From NCBI GenBank assembly GCA_963920575.1, contig OY986970.1:14033588-14097587 (forward strand): DNA of 64,000 nucleotides, given 5' to 3'. Made by a program: the position numbers and the translations under genes. Below are positions 35,541 through 48,056 of the stretch, piece by piece (the first letter of the stretch is position 1; each line of letters begins with the position of its first letter). The notes beneath the pieces are model-generated. The model searched no databases. It saw only the letters and a list, made by a program, of their open reading frames with translations, and was not told the DNA's origin. The DNA comes from Narthecium ossifragum (taxonomy: Eukaryota > Streptophyta > Magnoliopsida > Dioscoreales > Nartheciaceae).

Positions 35541-37970
35541 TGTGAGGATCTGTCCCTCTACCCCTGTGGCTCGCTGTAGACCGCAAGGGCAATTTGGTAA
35601 ATTGCACCTTGCGGTTTGTTTCACACCCGCGTGTGCACACACTGGCCTTGTATCTGTTCCTGTTTGTTTAGAATGGCTAGGTGAACCCGAGATCGGAAGA
35701 TCTGAGATTGGGCTTGTGTTTTAGCCCAAGCTTGCCTTTCTGAGTAAAGGAGATCGATCGGGATGGCTAGGGAGATCGATCTGGATTGCAAAGGAGATCG
35801 ATCTGGATTTCAAGGAGATCGATCTAGATTGCAAATGAGATCGATCTCACATGCCTTGGAGATCGATCATGATCGAGTCGGTGTTTTCTTTCTCTTTCAC
35901 GAGGATGGCCGTCGGCCGTCGCTCTCCCCTGTCAGAGAGGGAAGACTTCCCCTCCCCTCTCCCAGCTTTTCCCCGTTTTCTCCAGCTTTCCCCAGGCTTT
36001 TCCTTCCTTTTCTTTCCTCTCCTTCTCCTCCTTTCTTCTTCCTTCCTTCTTCCTCTCTCGAAGCTCTGCTTCTTTCCCCTGTTTTCCGGCAGCCACTTCC
36101 TCACCTTCGTTCTCCATCCTTCGACCATCTTTTCCGGCGTTCTAAGGCTCGTTGGATCCGTGACAACGAGAGGAAGATCCCTGAAGTGGTTTGGAGGCTT
36201 GTTGGTGATCAAATCGCAGGGAATCAGCCGAGGAAAGCGCAGCTAGGTAGGGTTATACCTACTGATGTTTATTTCAGGTGATCAAATCGCAGGGAATCAG
36301 CCGTTGGATCTTGTTGATCCTTATTTTTTTGGATTCCTTATGCCTTGTAGAATAACTGATATAAGTTTCATGTTAATCAGTTGAGATTTGAGTAAGTTTT
36401 ATACAAGATTAGTCTCGGATTTCTGATTTTCTGCTGTTCTTGAAGAACAGCCGGCTTGCGGCGAGTTTTTCGGCCGGCGTGTACAGGATCTTGGCTTTTC
36501 ATAAACATACGAGTTGTAGAACTATTCGTTATCTTTCCATTCCATCTTGTTTCGTAATTTGCCGAGTTTTCTACGATTTTTTATGAATTGTTTGCTGGAG
36601 GACTGCGTTGCAGCAATTAATGGGAAAGTTAGTTTGTTTAACGATTTTGATTAGCGTTTTCCCGTTAATCCAACCGTTGGATGATTATGAATTTTGGATA
36701 TGTTGATCATGCTATATACACCTACTGGTGGTTAAGTTAGATCTTGAATCCGACGTTGTTTAGATGTCGGATCGACGGGATCAATTAGCCCCTAAGTAGA
36801 GGCTTTGAGTGTTTTTGATTATAATATTATATTTCGGAATATAATATTATATTGTTACTATTCATCATTGGTTTTCGGGGTTGCTTCCCGTTGCAGGAGT
36901 CCGCGGTTGACGGTCGCGGTACCGTCGTAATGTCGGGACCCGCTGTGGATCGACTGGCAACGGTTGGTAGTACCGCTGCAGCGATCCAGTAGACTTATAT
37001 GATGCTTGACATACTGTTGCATGCCTTTCTTATTATCTGTGTATGTCATGACATGCATTGTTGTTGTGTGTATTAGTTGCATTGGTTAGGGCGTGGGTGA
37101 TCCTTGGGTCGCCGTCCCCAGGCTGGAAGCTCGGACTTAGCTCTAGGACCGGGGTTGGGTTGTTTGGACCCGGTTTGAATTGTGATGTCCAGTCGATTCG
37201 ATGATAGGCTTAGATGACTGGTACACTTATTGCTTGATGATTGTAGAGGTCGTGTCGGCCTCGAGTCGGATCTGAGGTGTAGCCGGTGTCCGGTGTTCCT
37301 AAAACTCTTGAGTAGAGGTTTTGCCTACTCAGTGGTGTCTCTTCCCACCAATCAGTGTTCAGTGTCCTGTTGAGAGTCAGCAGTGCCGTTTCCTGCTACT
37401 GAGTGTGACCCGACATGTGACCAGCCCGGCTGGAAGATCATGATCGGGGCCTCAGGGACACGCGGTGGGGTTATGGGACCCCTGTATACACCCAGGTCCT
37501 ACTTAAGGGCGACACTGTTGCGTTTCCCTCTTCCTTCTGTGTGTCGTAGTGTAGATCCCTACTGAGCTTAGTGCTCACACCTACCCGGGCTGCGTTTTGC
37601 AGGTGCAGGCGTCAGTTCTTCCTCTGTGGCCGCTACCGGGCAGTTGGACGGCGGTGCGGCGGCGCCTGGTGGGTTTTGAGAGGTGGCGATATTTACTGCT
37701 TTTACCCTTACGTTAGATAGTCTCCTACGGGAGTAATGTTGTACTTTGGATCTTCCCCTCTCCGAGGATTTGTATATTAAATCTTTTTGAGTTCGTAAAT
37801 CTGTGGTTCGAGGCTTCATTATAATATTGTCTTTTAATTGAGGGTGCTTTTGGTGAATTGCTAGGGAGACCAATAGGTTAGAGGGAACCCTCGCCGTTCT
37901 TTTCCGCGTTTTATAGGTTCCGGTTCGCGTCACCCGGCCCGGTTGGACTTTCGCGGGTCGGGGCGCGACA
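35541..37970 (+). mobile_element. Solo LTR of gypsy family B
   Basis: TGTGAGG to GGGGCGCGACA, 2430 bp, with perfect duplication ATGTG at 35536-35540 and 37971-37975. It is collinear with 23555-27374 (reverse orientation there), so it is the cleanest full-length B LTR in the window. No internal sequence, hence a product of LTR-LTR recombination. Confidence 0.95.
35750..35876. repeat. GATCGATC array in the solo B LTR
   Basis: Six GATCGATC cores spaced about 20-24 bp, mostly GGAGATCGATCTGGATT-like units. Confidence 0.88.
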
Positions 37971-39219
37971 ATGTGGATGGTGACAGCTTCCTATTCCAAC
38001 CCGATGGCTTTCATCCAAAAGATGAGTTGCTAGTTATTGTACTTAGGATTATTTATGAAACCCTAGTGTAGTTTTGGTTTTTCTTTAGTTGGATTCTTGT
38101 GAACTTCTCGATGCATGATCTCATGAATATGGTTTTATTGTTAATAGAGTTGAGGGAATAGAGTTCCTTGACGTACTTTCAGTCCTACATGATTTCTGTG
38201 ATTGATTGTAGAGATTTATGAGATGGTTTTCATGAAGTTATTGGTTTGCCTTTGAGATAAGCTATGTTACGCGAAGATAGGTTGTGCCACGGTCATTAGG
38301 AGTAGTATAATTTTAATGTAATCGTAGGACCAAAGACAATTTATGCCAAGCAAAGATAGGTTATGCGTTGGGAACATTAACTTTCTTTTAGGGATTCATG
38401 TGAGCTTGTAGCCATATGATCCATAATGTTGAGAGAAGGGAACAAGATGATAACTAGAGAAACTAATAACGAAACTATGGCAGATTGAGTAATTCCTAAG
38501 TCACTTATCCATTGATTCAAATTGATCAACCTTTTAACTCTTTTATTTCTTTTCTTCATTAGTTTAATCTATTCTATCTTTGATTCTTTTCTTTAGTTTT
38601 AGGGTTTTGAGAATTGATTTCAGTTTCCAACGTTTTCCCTGTGGATCGACTCCCGACTTAACCGCTATTCTACCTAGAAGTGTAGTGATTGAATAAGGAT
38701 TTAATAATTTATATTTGATTGAGTTTGCAACGTTTTAACGACAATGTTTGCGAGCGATCAGATGTCTCCCTGCTCAAGCCTAAAGAATGCCACGGGGTCC
38801 CACAACCCCTATCGACTCTCCAAGGGATCCTATTCTTCTCAACCGACCACGCTGGGAACATCAACCAACACGCTGGGAGGAACAAGAACAAGAACTAGTA
38901 GGATCACCGTTACCCAGCAGGAAACCAGGGCATGGGGACCATGTGAGGGAACATCGATAACCATCCTTAGAGCTTAGCCTTAGGAAGACAACACGACCTC
39001 TAAACCTCAAAGCAAATATCATAGTCAACTACCTTAAATCCTCAATAACATGATATTCCAATTATACAATCACGCCCTAATCCTAACTACCCAGCCGCGG
39101 TCCTAAGGCTAGATCCGAGCTACCCGAGAGCCTCGGATCGGCGATCAACCCATTGCCCGCCTAACCTGACATGCCTCTAATGCAAATAATGCATGAACCT
39201 ATGCAAACATCTATCCTAG

Positions 39220-41239
39220 ATGTCTCTATATGCCACAACATCAGTTATAGGTTCAACAGTTATACAATAGCCCTTGGCACTCGCCGACAACGGGCTAAGG
39301 TTCCACAATACCTCGTTAGCTAACACTCATAGTTAGCTAACGGCTAGGGAAGTAATAAGCATTTAAGCTACTAACCAACCAAGTATTTAAATGCAGGTTA
39401 AAACCGTAAATTCGTCAAAGAGGTTAAACTCCCAGTTCAATTCCGAATCTCGATAGAATTCCATTAGTCTCCCGTGAAAACAACACGTATGCTTCCTAAC
39501 ATAGTTGGATATCTATCATGAATGAAAACCAATCAAAGGAAATAAGAAAACACAGCTCAGTGGCCCACGGTCGATGTGACGGTCGATCCGACGGTCGATC
39601 GTGAGGCCACGGTCGATGCCACGGTCGATCCGACTGTCGATCGTGAGGCCACGGTCGATGCCACGGTCGATCCGACGGTCGACCGTGGAGCCAAACGAGG
39701 GAAAAGCACTTAAGTACGATGCGATGGTCGATTCGACGGTCGACCGTGAGGTGGAATGGAAAAAGAGAGGGAGCCCGCGGTCGATCGGTGCATCGACCGT
39801 GGGAGACCAAAAATGCGATAGAGCCTGACGGTCGATCCGACGGTCGACCGTTAGGCCAGAAAGAAGCGTATCAACGCTTGACGGTCAATCCGCCGATCGA
39901 CCGTCGGGCCTTATGCACAATTCCTCAAAACAGTGCCGGAAATCCAATTTCTTGGATTTGAATGATCAAATCTTGTTGGAAATTAATGAACTACACAAAA
40001 TTCTATCATGTATTCCTACATCGAAAACACAATAAACCTATCCTAGGAGAACCCGATCACAAGATCGAGGTAGAAACACCTACTTGATCAAGTAGGGCAG
40101 CTCCTCCACGTGTCCAACGATTTCAACCGCCAAGATCCACTCTTCGAAGAGAGTGAAAGAGAGAGAAGGAGACAGCGATAGGGAAGAAGAAAAGAGAGAG
40201 AAAGGGACAGGCTATATATAGAGATCAGGACCGATCTCGGCCGTCCAATTCGATATTTCCCGATCGAGCTCCGATCTTTCGATCGAAAGCACCCTTAAGG
40301 TTCTAATCAATCACATACATCAATCCAAGGCCGTGTGTTTAACGCGGGTGTGAAACTGACCACCATGGGGCATATTTACCAAAATGCCCCTGGGGCTAAA
40401 AACCACCATACGATCGCCCGATCGTACCCGACGCGGAATCAAACCAATAGGGAAACTCCCGACGCATGCGATCCTCTCGCTCCCATGTCAAACTGTCTGC
40501 ACTGCCATGCCTCCATCTGATCATCACCAATGGTATCGATCTGCCTCTGAGCACCTCATCCTGTCTGTCTAGAATCTGCACTAGCTGCTCGATGTAGGTG
40601 GCATTCTCCTCCACCTCGATGTCGTCGTGTCTGATAACGTGAGATGGATCTGGAATGTACTTCCTCAGCATCGACACATGGAGTGTGGGGTAGACTGCTG
40701 ACATGTGCGGGGGTAGAGCCAACTGGTAGGCGACTGCTCCAACGCGTCAGATGATCTCAAAAGGGCCAGTGAACCTCGGCGCTAGCTTGCCCCTGCTACC
40801 AAACCTGATCGATCCTCTGCGCGGAGATACCTTCAGTAGCACTCTGTAGCCAACTGCGATTTTCACAGGTCGTCGCCTGCGATCTGCGTAGCTCTTCTGC
40901 CTACTCTGCGCTTTCAGGAGTCTCTGTCTGATCTGAGCCAACCTCTCTGAAAACTGTCTGATGATGTCCGGACCGGTAAGGGATGCCTCCCCAACCTCCG
41001 TCCGACACACAGGTGAGTGACATGGCCTGCCTTACAACGCCTTAAAGGGTGCAAAACCCAAACTGCCCTGAAAGCTGTTGTTGTAGGCAAACTCCACAAG
41101 AGTCATGTGTTGCTCCCAAGTACCTCCAGCGTCTAGCACACATGCTCTGAGCATGTCCTCCAAGATCTGGATCGTCCGCTCCGACTATTCGTCTGTCTGA
41201 GGGTGGAAAGCTGTGCTGAAAGTCAGTGTCGTCCCCAAA
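39220..41239. repeat. Tandem duplication, copy 1 (2,020 bp)
   Basis: Starts near GATGTCTCTATATGCC and spans part of LTR C and the C-terminal integrase region. Copy 2 follows directly. The junction at about 41236-41243 joins integrase sequence (CGTCCCCAA) straight to LTR sequence. Confidence 0.93.
39568..39905. repeat. GGTCGATCCGACGGTCGACCG palindrome array in LTR C
   Basis: Alternating ACGGTCGATSC and GGTCGACCGTG units; a 42-bp period is clear at 39601-39684. Repeated by the duplication at 41588-41924, and present in shorter form at 53807-54150 in the 5' LTR. Confidence 0.9.
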
Positions 41240-43590
41240 GATGTCTCTATATGCCACAACATCAGTTATAGGTTCAACAGTTATACAATAGCCCTTGGCA
41301 CTCGCCGACAACGGGCTAAGGTTCCACAATACCTCGTTAGCTAACACTCATAGTTAGCTAACGGCTAGGGAAGTAATAAGCATTTAAGCTACTAACCAAC
41401 CAAGTATTTAAATGCAGGTTAAAACCGTAAATTCGTCAAAGAGGTTAAACTCCCAGTTCAATTCCGAATCTCGATAGAATTCCATTAGTCTCCCGTGAAA
41501 ACAACACGTATGCTTCCTAACATAGTTGGATATCTATCATGAATGAAAACCAATCAAAGGAAATAAGAAAACACAGCTCAGTGGCCCACGGTCGATGTGA
41601 CGGTCGATCCGACGGTCGATCGTGAGGCCACGGTCGATGCCACGGTCGATCCGACTGTCGATCGTGAGGCCACGGTCGATGCCACGGTCGATCCGACGGT
41701 CGACCGTGGAGCCAAACGAGGGAAAAGCACTTAAGTACGATGCGATGGTCGATTCGACGGTCGACCGTGAGGTGGAATGGAAAAGAGAGGGAGCCCGCGG
41801 TCGATCGGTGCATCGACCGTGGGAGACCAAAAATGCGATAGAGCCTGACGGTCGATCCGACGGTCGACCGTTAGGCCAGAAAGAAGCGTATCAACGCTTG
41901 ACGGTCAATCCGCCGATCGACCGTCGGGCCTTATGCACAATTCCTCAAAACAGTGCCGGAAATCCAATTTCTTGGATTTGAATGATCAAATCTTGTTGGA
42001 AATTAATGAACTACACAAAATTCTATCATGTATTCCTACATCGAAAACACAATAAACCTATCCTAGGAGAACCCGATCACAAGATCGAGGTAGAAACACC
42101 TACTTGATCAAGTAGGGCAGCTCCTCCACGTGTCCAACGATTTCAACCGCCAAGATCCACTCTTCGAAGAGAGTGAAAGAGAGAGAAGGAGACAGCGATA
42201 GGGAAGAAGAAAAGAGAGAGAAAGGGACAGGCTATATATAGAGATCAGGACCGATCTCGGCCGTCCAATTCGATATTTCCCGATCGAGCTTCGATCTTTC
42301 GATCGAAAGCACCCTTAAGGTTCTAATCAATCACATACATCAATCCAAGGCCGTGTGTTTAACGCGGGTGTGAAACTGACCACCATGGGGCATATTTACC
42401 AAAATGCCCCTGGGGCTAAAAACCACCATACGATCGCCCGATCGTACCCGACGCGGAATCAAACCAATAGGGAAACTCCCGACGCATGCGATCCTCTCGC
42501 TCCCATGTCAAACTGTCTGCACTGCCATGCCTCCATCTGATCATCACCAATGGTATCGATCTGCCTCTGAGCACCTCATCCTGTCTGTCTAGAATCTGCA
42601 CTAGCTGCTCGATGTAGGTGGCATTCTCCTCCACCTCGATGTCGTCGTGTCTGATAACGTGAGATGGATCTGGAATGTACTTCCTCAGCATCGACACATG
42701 GAGTGTGGGGTAGACTGCTGACATGTGCGGGGGTAGAGCCAACTGGTAGGCGACTGCTCCAACGCGTCAGATGATCTCAAAAGGGCCAGTGAACCTCGGC
42801 GCTAGCTTGCCCCTGCTACCAAACCTGATCGATCCTCTGCGCGGAGATACCTTCAGTAGCACTCTGTAGCCAACTGCGATTTTCACAGGTCGTCGCCTGC
42901 GATCTGCGTAGCTCTTCTGCCTACTCTGCGCTTTCAGGAGTCTCTGTCTGATCTGAGCCAACCTCTCTGAAAACTGTCTGATGATGTCCGGACCGGTAAG
43001 GGATGCCTCCCCAACCTCCGTCCGACACACAGGTGAGTGACATGGCCTGCCTTACAACGCCTTAAAGGGTGCAAAACCCAAACTGCCCTGAAAGCTGTTG
43101 TTGTAGGCAAACTCCACAAGAGTCATGTGTTGCTCCCAAGTACCTCCAGCGTCTAGCACACATGCTCTGAGCATGTCCTCCAAGATCTGGATCGTCCGCT
43201 CCGACTATTCGTCTGTCTGAGGGTGGAAAGCTGTGCTGAAAGTCAGTGTCGTCCCCAAGGAGTCCTGGAAGATGCTCCAGAACCTGCCGGTGAATCTGGG
43301 ATCTCTGTCTGACACTATCGACACTGGGATGCTGTGCAGTCGTACTACCTCGTCGATCTACCTCTGACTCAGTCTGGCAACTGGATATGTCGTCCTCATA
43401 GGGAGGAAATGAGCCAATTTGGTCAGTCGATCGACGATGACCCAAATCGCATCATTCCCCCTCGGTGTCCTGGGTGGCCCGGTGATGAAGTCCATTGCTA
43501 TATGTTCCCACTTCCACTCTGGCACTGGAAGTGGCTGCAGCAAACCTAGTGTCCGTCTGTGCTCTGCCTTCACCTTCTGACATGTGAGGA
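40396..43590 (-). pseudogene. Gypsy element C: integrase core and C-terminus (duplicated)
   Basis: Reading the minus strand from 43590: the second half of the zinc finger, the core with its first catalytic Asp in MDFITGPP, an RDPRFTGRFW block carrying the second Asp in another frame, then the C-terminal region with the ILDRQDEVLRGRSIPLVMIRW block that precedes the 3' end of such elements. Frameshifts and stops (near 43357, 43208, 43030 and 42745) make it inactive. The part from 43256 to 42416 is present again at 41239-40396 because of the tandem duplication. Confidence 0.82.
41240..43256. repeat. Tandem duplication, copy 2
   Basis: Nearly identical to copy 1: one A fewer in an A run (near 41783) and a C/T difference (40291 versus 42311) are visible. 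After CGTCCCCAA it continues into unduplicated integrase sequence. Confidence 0.93.
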
Positions 43591-43940
43591 TGATACGAGG
43601 ACGAACGGAGCCAATCCAAGAAGGGACCCACGTCCTTGCTTGGGTGGGCCCACGCCAAGGAGCTGGCTGCAACAAGGCCACTTTGGGCGAGCCCAACCAG
43701 CCAAAAGGATTCTTATTCCCTAGCTGGTTTGCTTACTTAGTTGATTTCCTAGTTAGTAGTTATCTTGATTGAGTCAGTTTCCTAGATTGAGTTCAGTTTA
43801 TGATTTGCTTAAATCAGTTCCCATATTATGAGTCCTTGTTATTAGGAAGTTGAGATAAGATTGAGTCTTATTAGGAAAGTCTGGTTACTTGCTGATTAAA
43901 GCAAGGTAGTATTCAGGTTGGAGTATAACTCTCTTGAGGC

Positions 43941-43955
43941 CTCTATAAAAGGACC
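43941..43955 (+). promoter_or_regulatory. TATA box of the 5' LTR of F
   Basis: CTCTATAAAAGGACC, the same core as in family A (for example 57541-57555). The 3' LTR copy has lost this segment. Confidence 0.7.
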
Positions 43956-44402
43956 TCTATAGCTTGTATTATGCATGACGAATTATGAGAATAAAATAGA
44001 GTTATTAGTAGGATAATTTAGGAGTAGCTGTAACCTAGTTTCCTCATAATCCACCAGCCACCTTCATCTCTCTCTATAGCCGGTCCTTCTCCATCACCGG
44101 TCTCCTTCTCCGCTGCCGTCCACTCCTTCACCACCAATCATCACCTACTACCATCCATCACCCACGTTCTCCAAGGCTTGGATCTCCAAGAGAAGTCAGC
44201 CAACCATTGAGGAAGCTGCAAGGTATCCCTCTTCTCATCCGTCTCCTCCTCTAGTCTTCGTCTTCCTCGTCGAATACCTAGGGTCCTTCTCCTAAAACCC
44301 TAAAGGTATCTCTCGACCTAGCCATAGATTTGGCTAAAGAGGATCTGAGATAAGGCAAGAGACCCGGTACGAAAGCCCTTGAGAAGGTGCATCGTATCAA
44401 CT

Positions 44403-44414
44403 TGGTATCAGAGC
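44403..44414 (+). other. Primer-binding site of element F
   Basis: TGGTATCAGAGC, perfect iMet-type match, three bases after the LTR. Confidence 0.88.
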
Positions 44415-44461
44415 TCTTTCCTCCTACCTGTGCCGTCCAGAATCCTTCCGAAAGAGTCCAC

Positions 44462-46559
44462 ATGGCAGGAAGAGTACCTGACCAAAACCCTAGTTATACC
44501 GTGGATCGCTCAAACCCTACACGGATCACTGTTCAGCCGATCAGACTTACTCTTATACCTGGTCGAATCCCTCTTCCACATCATCATCCCTTACCCCCAT
44601 CATCATCCCTACAGAACCCTAACCCTACCCAACCTCCACCCTACGCAGCCTACAACCCAATTCTTCCACAAGCCTACTATCACCCACCTCACATCCAACC
44701 TGCCTATGTACTGACCCATTATCCAAACCTTGAGCCCTCTAGCACTCCCTACAACCAGCCCAAACCTGGAAGCACCAATGGGTATTTGAGTACAACTTGG
44801 ACTCCGAATCCTACTGGAACTAGGATTACAAATCCTACTCCAACTAGGAATCTGAGTCAACTCAGAGTACGACTTGGACTCAAAATCCTACTGAAACTAG
44901 GATTACAAATCCTACTTCAACTAGGATTCCTAGTCAAACTTGGAGTACGGCTTACCCTACCGTTGAACAATGGAAGGAAGCTTTCCAAAGTTGGAGCCCT
45001 CTACCTTACCCTTCGGCGGAACAGTGGGAAGCAATGATCAAACGATATTCTCCTACAAATCTGTCAAGCCCTACCAGAGTTCAGATTTCCAGAGAAAATC
45101 CCATTCTAGCTACAACTTGGGTTGCAGAACCTAAACCTAGCTCTACCTGGATTAGGACTCCTCATACTCCACCTACCCACGAGCTGCCCCATGACCCAAC
45201 CCATGAACAACAACCGCTGCCCCCTTACCCAACCACACCACATCCCAGCCCAGTCAACATCCTGTCATCATCTCCTCCCTCCTTCCCTTCATCCAAACCC
45301 TACCTTCCCACCACCAGCAAGTCTCCCTATTTCTCTTCGATAGCTCCCGTCACCAACCAAGGCCACCCTCTTTCTCCATGCAATTCCACAGCCCTTCCTT
45401 TACCATACCATCCCCATTGTCGATTGTCATCTCCGGCGATCTACCCACCATCCACGAAGCTGCAGCCACCGACCTCACCTTAGTTCAAGCCCTCCCCGCA
45501 CCATGTAACCTTCCCCAGGGTCCTCCGCACTCCCATACCAAACCCATCACAACCGTTCCCCACCATGCCTTCTTCCTCATTGACCCTGGCGGAAGCTCAA
45601 AACCCACCGGCGTTCTTGAAGCTCCTCACAGCCACCCAACCTCTCCACCCATAGCCATTCCATGTACAAACCCACAGGCCCCCAACTCCATCTTTCCCCA
45701 CTCCGACGAGCATTCCTCACCGGCGATTGAGTTCCGGCCTCTTTCTGCTACCAGATCTGTTCTCATTCCCAAACTTCGTCAAGCACAGGACAGATCTCAA
45801 CCATCAGATCAGATCAGCTCAAATCACCATCATCTGAACCTGATCAGACTTCGACTCAATCTTCCACAATTGATCGAGTCAGACTCCAGCCTACAAGACT
45901 TGGACAGATTCAAGCTAGGCTCAACCAGATTTGGCTACACCAACCAAATCCGATCAAGCCCAGATCCAGACCAGTTCAAGCTAAGTCAGGACCAATTGGA
46001 TTCAACCAAATTCGGCCAAGTCAGATCTGATCCAAGCCCACCCCCAAGTGCAAACAAGCTCAGCCAATCCGACTTGATCAAGCTTAATTTCAGACTTCCA
46101 CCAGATCAGATCCAGATGTTCCCTGCGCACCTTCAGTTGATTAGGCATCCCCCAACTAATCTGAGCTATCCAAGGAGCTACCCTCCTTATTCGGTTGCCA
46201 TCTTCCAACTGATCAGATCCAAGAGCATCGCCCATCATCCATCCACCACTCGAAGCTTCAGAACGAATTTGTCGACTCTGACAGTGAGGATTGATGTTGA
46301 AGCTACAACCCTGATGATCCCTTTGGAGCAAAGCAGAGAGATCCCCAAGCTCAACTGTTCTCCACCGTATCCTGCTGCTATATTGGGTCTACTTCCAAAT
46401 TGGGAGGACTCGATTCGAGTTGATCTAGTCTTCGACCCAGGAAGACAGACGATGACCATGCACAGCCACCGATATGTAGCTGCCATTTACTTCTTGGAGT
46501 TCCAGCGACCCCCAGATACACCGGCGCTTCGGTTCCTGTTACGAGCGGTCTACTCGTGA
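44462..46559 (+). pseudogene. Proline-rich ORF region of element F
   Basis: ATG at 44462, 63 nt after the LTR. Proline/tyrosine/asparagine-rich reading runs in one frame to about 44870, then in a second frame (repeated E-Q-W residues near 44960-45040) to 45483, and a third frame is open from 45378 to 46559. A 77-bp imperfect tandem repeat (44795-44948) sits where the frame first changes. Near 46165-46205 the third frame has RSYPPYSVAIFQLIRS, matching the end of the A-element ORF. No known domain. It stops at solo LTR A7. Confidence 0.5.
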
Positions 46560-47847
46560 TCCTCTCGTAATGGGTCTCTACTGCTCCAATCGATCAGAAT
46601 CGGCCTGATCAGACTTGATTTGAGTCCAATTGGCTGAATCTGGATCGAATCTGGTTCAGATCTGGCTCAGATTAGGGTAGGACTCGACTAGGTCAAGTCC
46701 GGATTGGTTGATGGGCTCTTGGATAATTGAATCTGGCTCGGATTGGGCTAAGTGGCTTGGCTGAAACGGCTAGGAGTGGGTTAAGTGGCTGAACCAAATC
46801 AAGTTGACTGGATCCAGTTGACCAAGTCAACCAACAGTGGCTGAGGGAGAGGCTAAGATTGATCCGAGGGCTGAGGGTCGCCGGAGTAGATCGCCGGCGT
46901 AGGGATGGCGGCGGCGGTCGGGATACTTCCAGGAAGGGTCGCCTGGAGGTGGGGATGAGATCCACCGGCTCGGATCTGGAAGAGGGGCGGCGGATCGGCC
47001 GGATCTACGAGGTGGACGGCGGGTTTAGAGGAGGCCGGCGTCGGGAACGACGAGGGAGGCTCGGCGGGGGTCCTTGGGACGTCGGGAAGGATCGGGGACG
47101 GACGCGGGTGATGGCAGTGAGGATGAAGGTTGGGTTTGCCGGGGAAAGCGCCGGAGACGGTGAAGGAGGCGGTAAGGGTGCTGTCCGGAGTCGTGAGGCT
47201 TAGGGGAAGACGATGGAGGGTTTAGGTGGCGACGGGGGTGGCCGGAGAGGGAACGGCGGTGGAGATCGGCGGGAGCGAGGGTACGACTTGAGGAGGGAGA
47301 CGATGAATAGTGTGGGTGACGTGGCGTGACGTGGTGCTGACGTGGCGGAGAGAGAAAGTGACGGGGGAAAGAGAAACACTGGTGGAGGCGGTGCCGGCTG
47401 CAGGGAAGATGACCGACGGGGAAGAAGATGGATCTATGGTAGATATCGGGTGGAAGCTATATTATCTCTACTCCTATGATATTCTACTCCTATGATAATT
47501 TATCAACTACTCTTAATCATTCTTCTCATCATTCATCATCATTCCCTAATACAAACTACTAAGGTCCTTTTATAGAGACCTTGACAGAGTCCTAATCCAC
47601 TAGAAAACCCCCTTGCTTGATTAGCAAGTAATAAGGTTTCTGACTCAACTCAACTTCCTAACTCAAAGGGACTCTTAATTAATTCCTAACAATCAACTAG
47701 GACTCAATAAAAGACTAATGATAAATACTAATTAAATACTCTAGTTTGAACTAGGGAAGTCCAAGTCAAACTAGGAAAGAGGTTGAACTAGCTTGGTTCC
47801 TCTTCTGGGTTCGGGTCCAGTTGGTCGAGTCGGATCGACTCGTATCA
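46537..47847 (-). mobile_element. Solo LTR of family A (A7)
   Basis: The plus strand begins TGTTACGAG and ends CTCGTATCA, 1311 bp, with perfect duplication GTTCC at 46532-46536 and 47848-47852. Confidence 0.93.
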
Positions 47848-48042
47848 GTTCCCTTCTTCCAGACCAGCTGCATGGCGTCCTGATTTAGTGGTCCTATTAC
47901 CTCATGATCCACCATGGGCGCGACCAGGATTCTCACCGCCAAGTCAGAGCAACTGTTGCGGTCTAGCCACGTCACTCCGGTCCGAGAAGAGCATAGCCCT
48001 TTTCCCTCAGCAAATTCAGGCCTTGAGGACAAGGCCCATTTC

Positions 48043-48056
48043 GAAGGGAGAGGGGA
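48043..48056 (+). other. Polypurine tract of element F
   Basis: GAAGGGAGAGGGGA directly before the 3' LTR. Confidence 0.85.

Larger units (their letters stand above)
34879..38760 (+). mobile_element. Solo LTR D, with LTR B nested
   Basis: TGATGAGTCAC to GAGCGATCA, with perfect duplication GATGT at 34874-34878 and 38761-38765; the empty site is seen in the 5' LTR at about 53002. Without B it is about 1.45 kb. A TATATAAAGGGG promoter-like motif lies near 35459. The class is unknown. Confidence 0.9.
34409..40408 (-). mobile_element. 3' LTR of gypsy element C, with LTR D nested
   Basis: The plus strand starts TGTCACACCCCGACCC, as does the 5' LTR at 52539. The LTR sequence is 34409-34878 plus 38761 to about 40408. 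It carries the palindrome array at 39568-39905. The upper edge is inferred (a CCACCA end near 40408), because the 5' LTR is truncated and no purine tract is clear. Confidence 0.75.

Noticed and set aside
35763..36281. 172-codon ORF starting in the GATCGATC array
   Set aside because: Lies wholly in solo LTR B; the mirrored frame appears in the other B LTR (26669-27151), so similarity reflects LTR copies; no domain seen.
39568..39905. CRISPR-like array
   Set aside because: The repeats are palindromic units without uniform spacers, lie in a plant LTR, and recur in LTR copies.
43358..43445. Separate gene starting at 43445 on the minus strand
   Set aside because: It is an out-of-phase reading of the gypsy C integrase; integrase motifs lie in the other frames.
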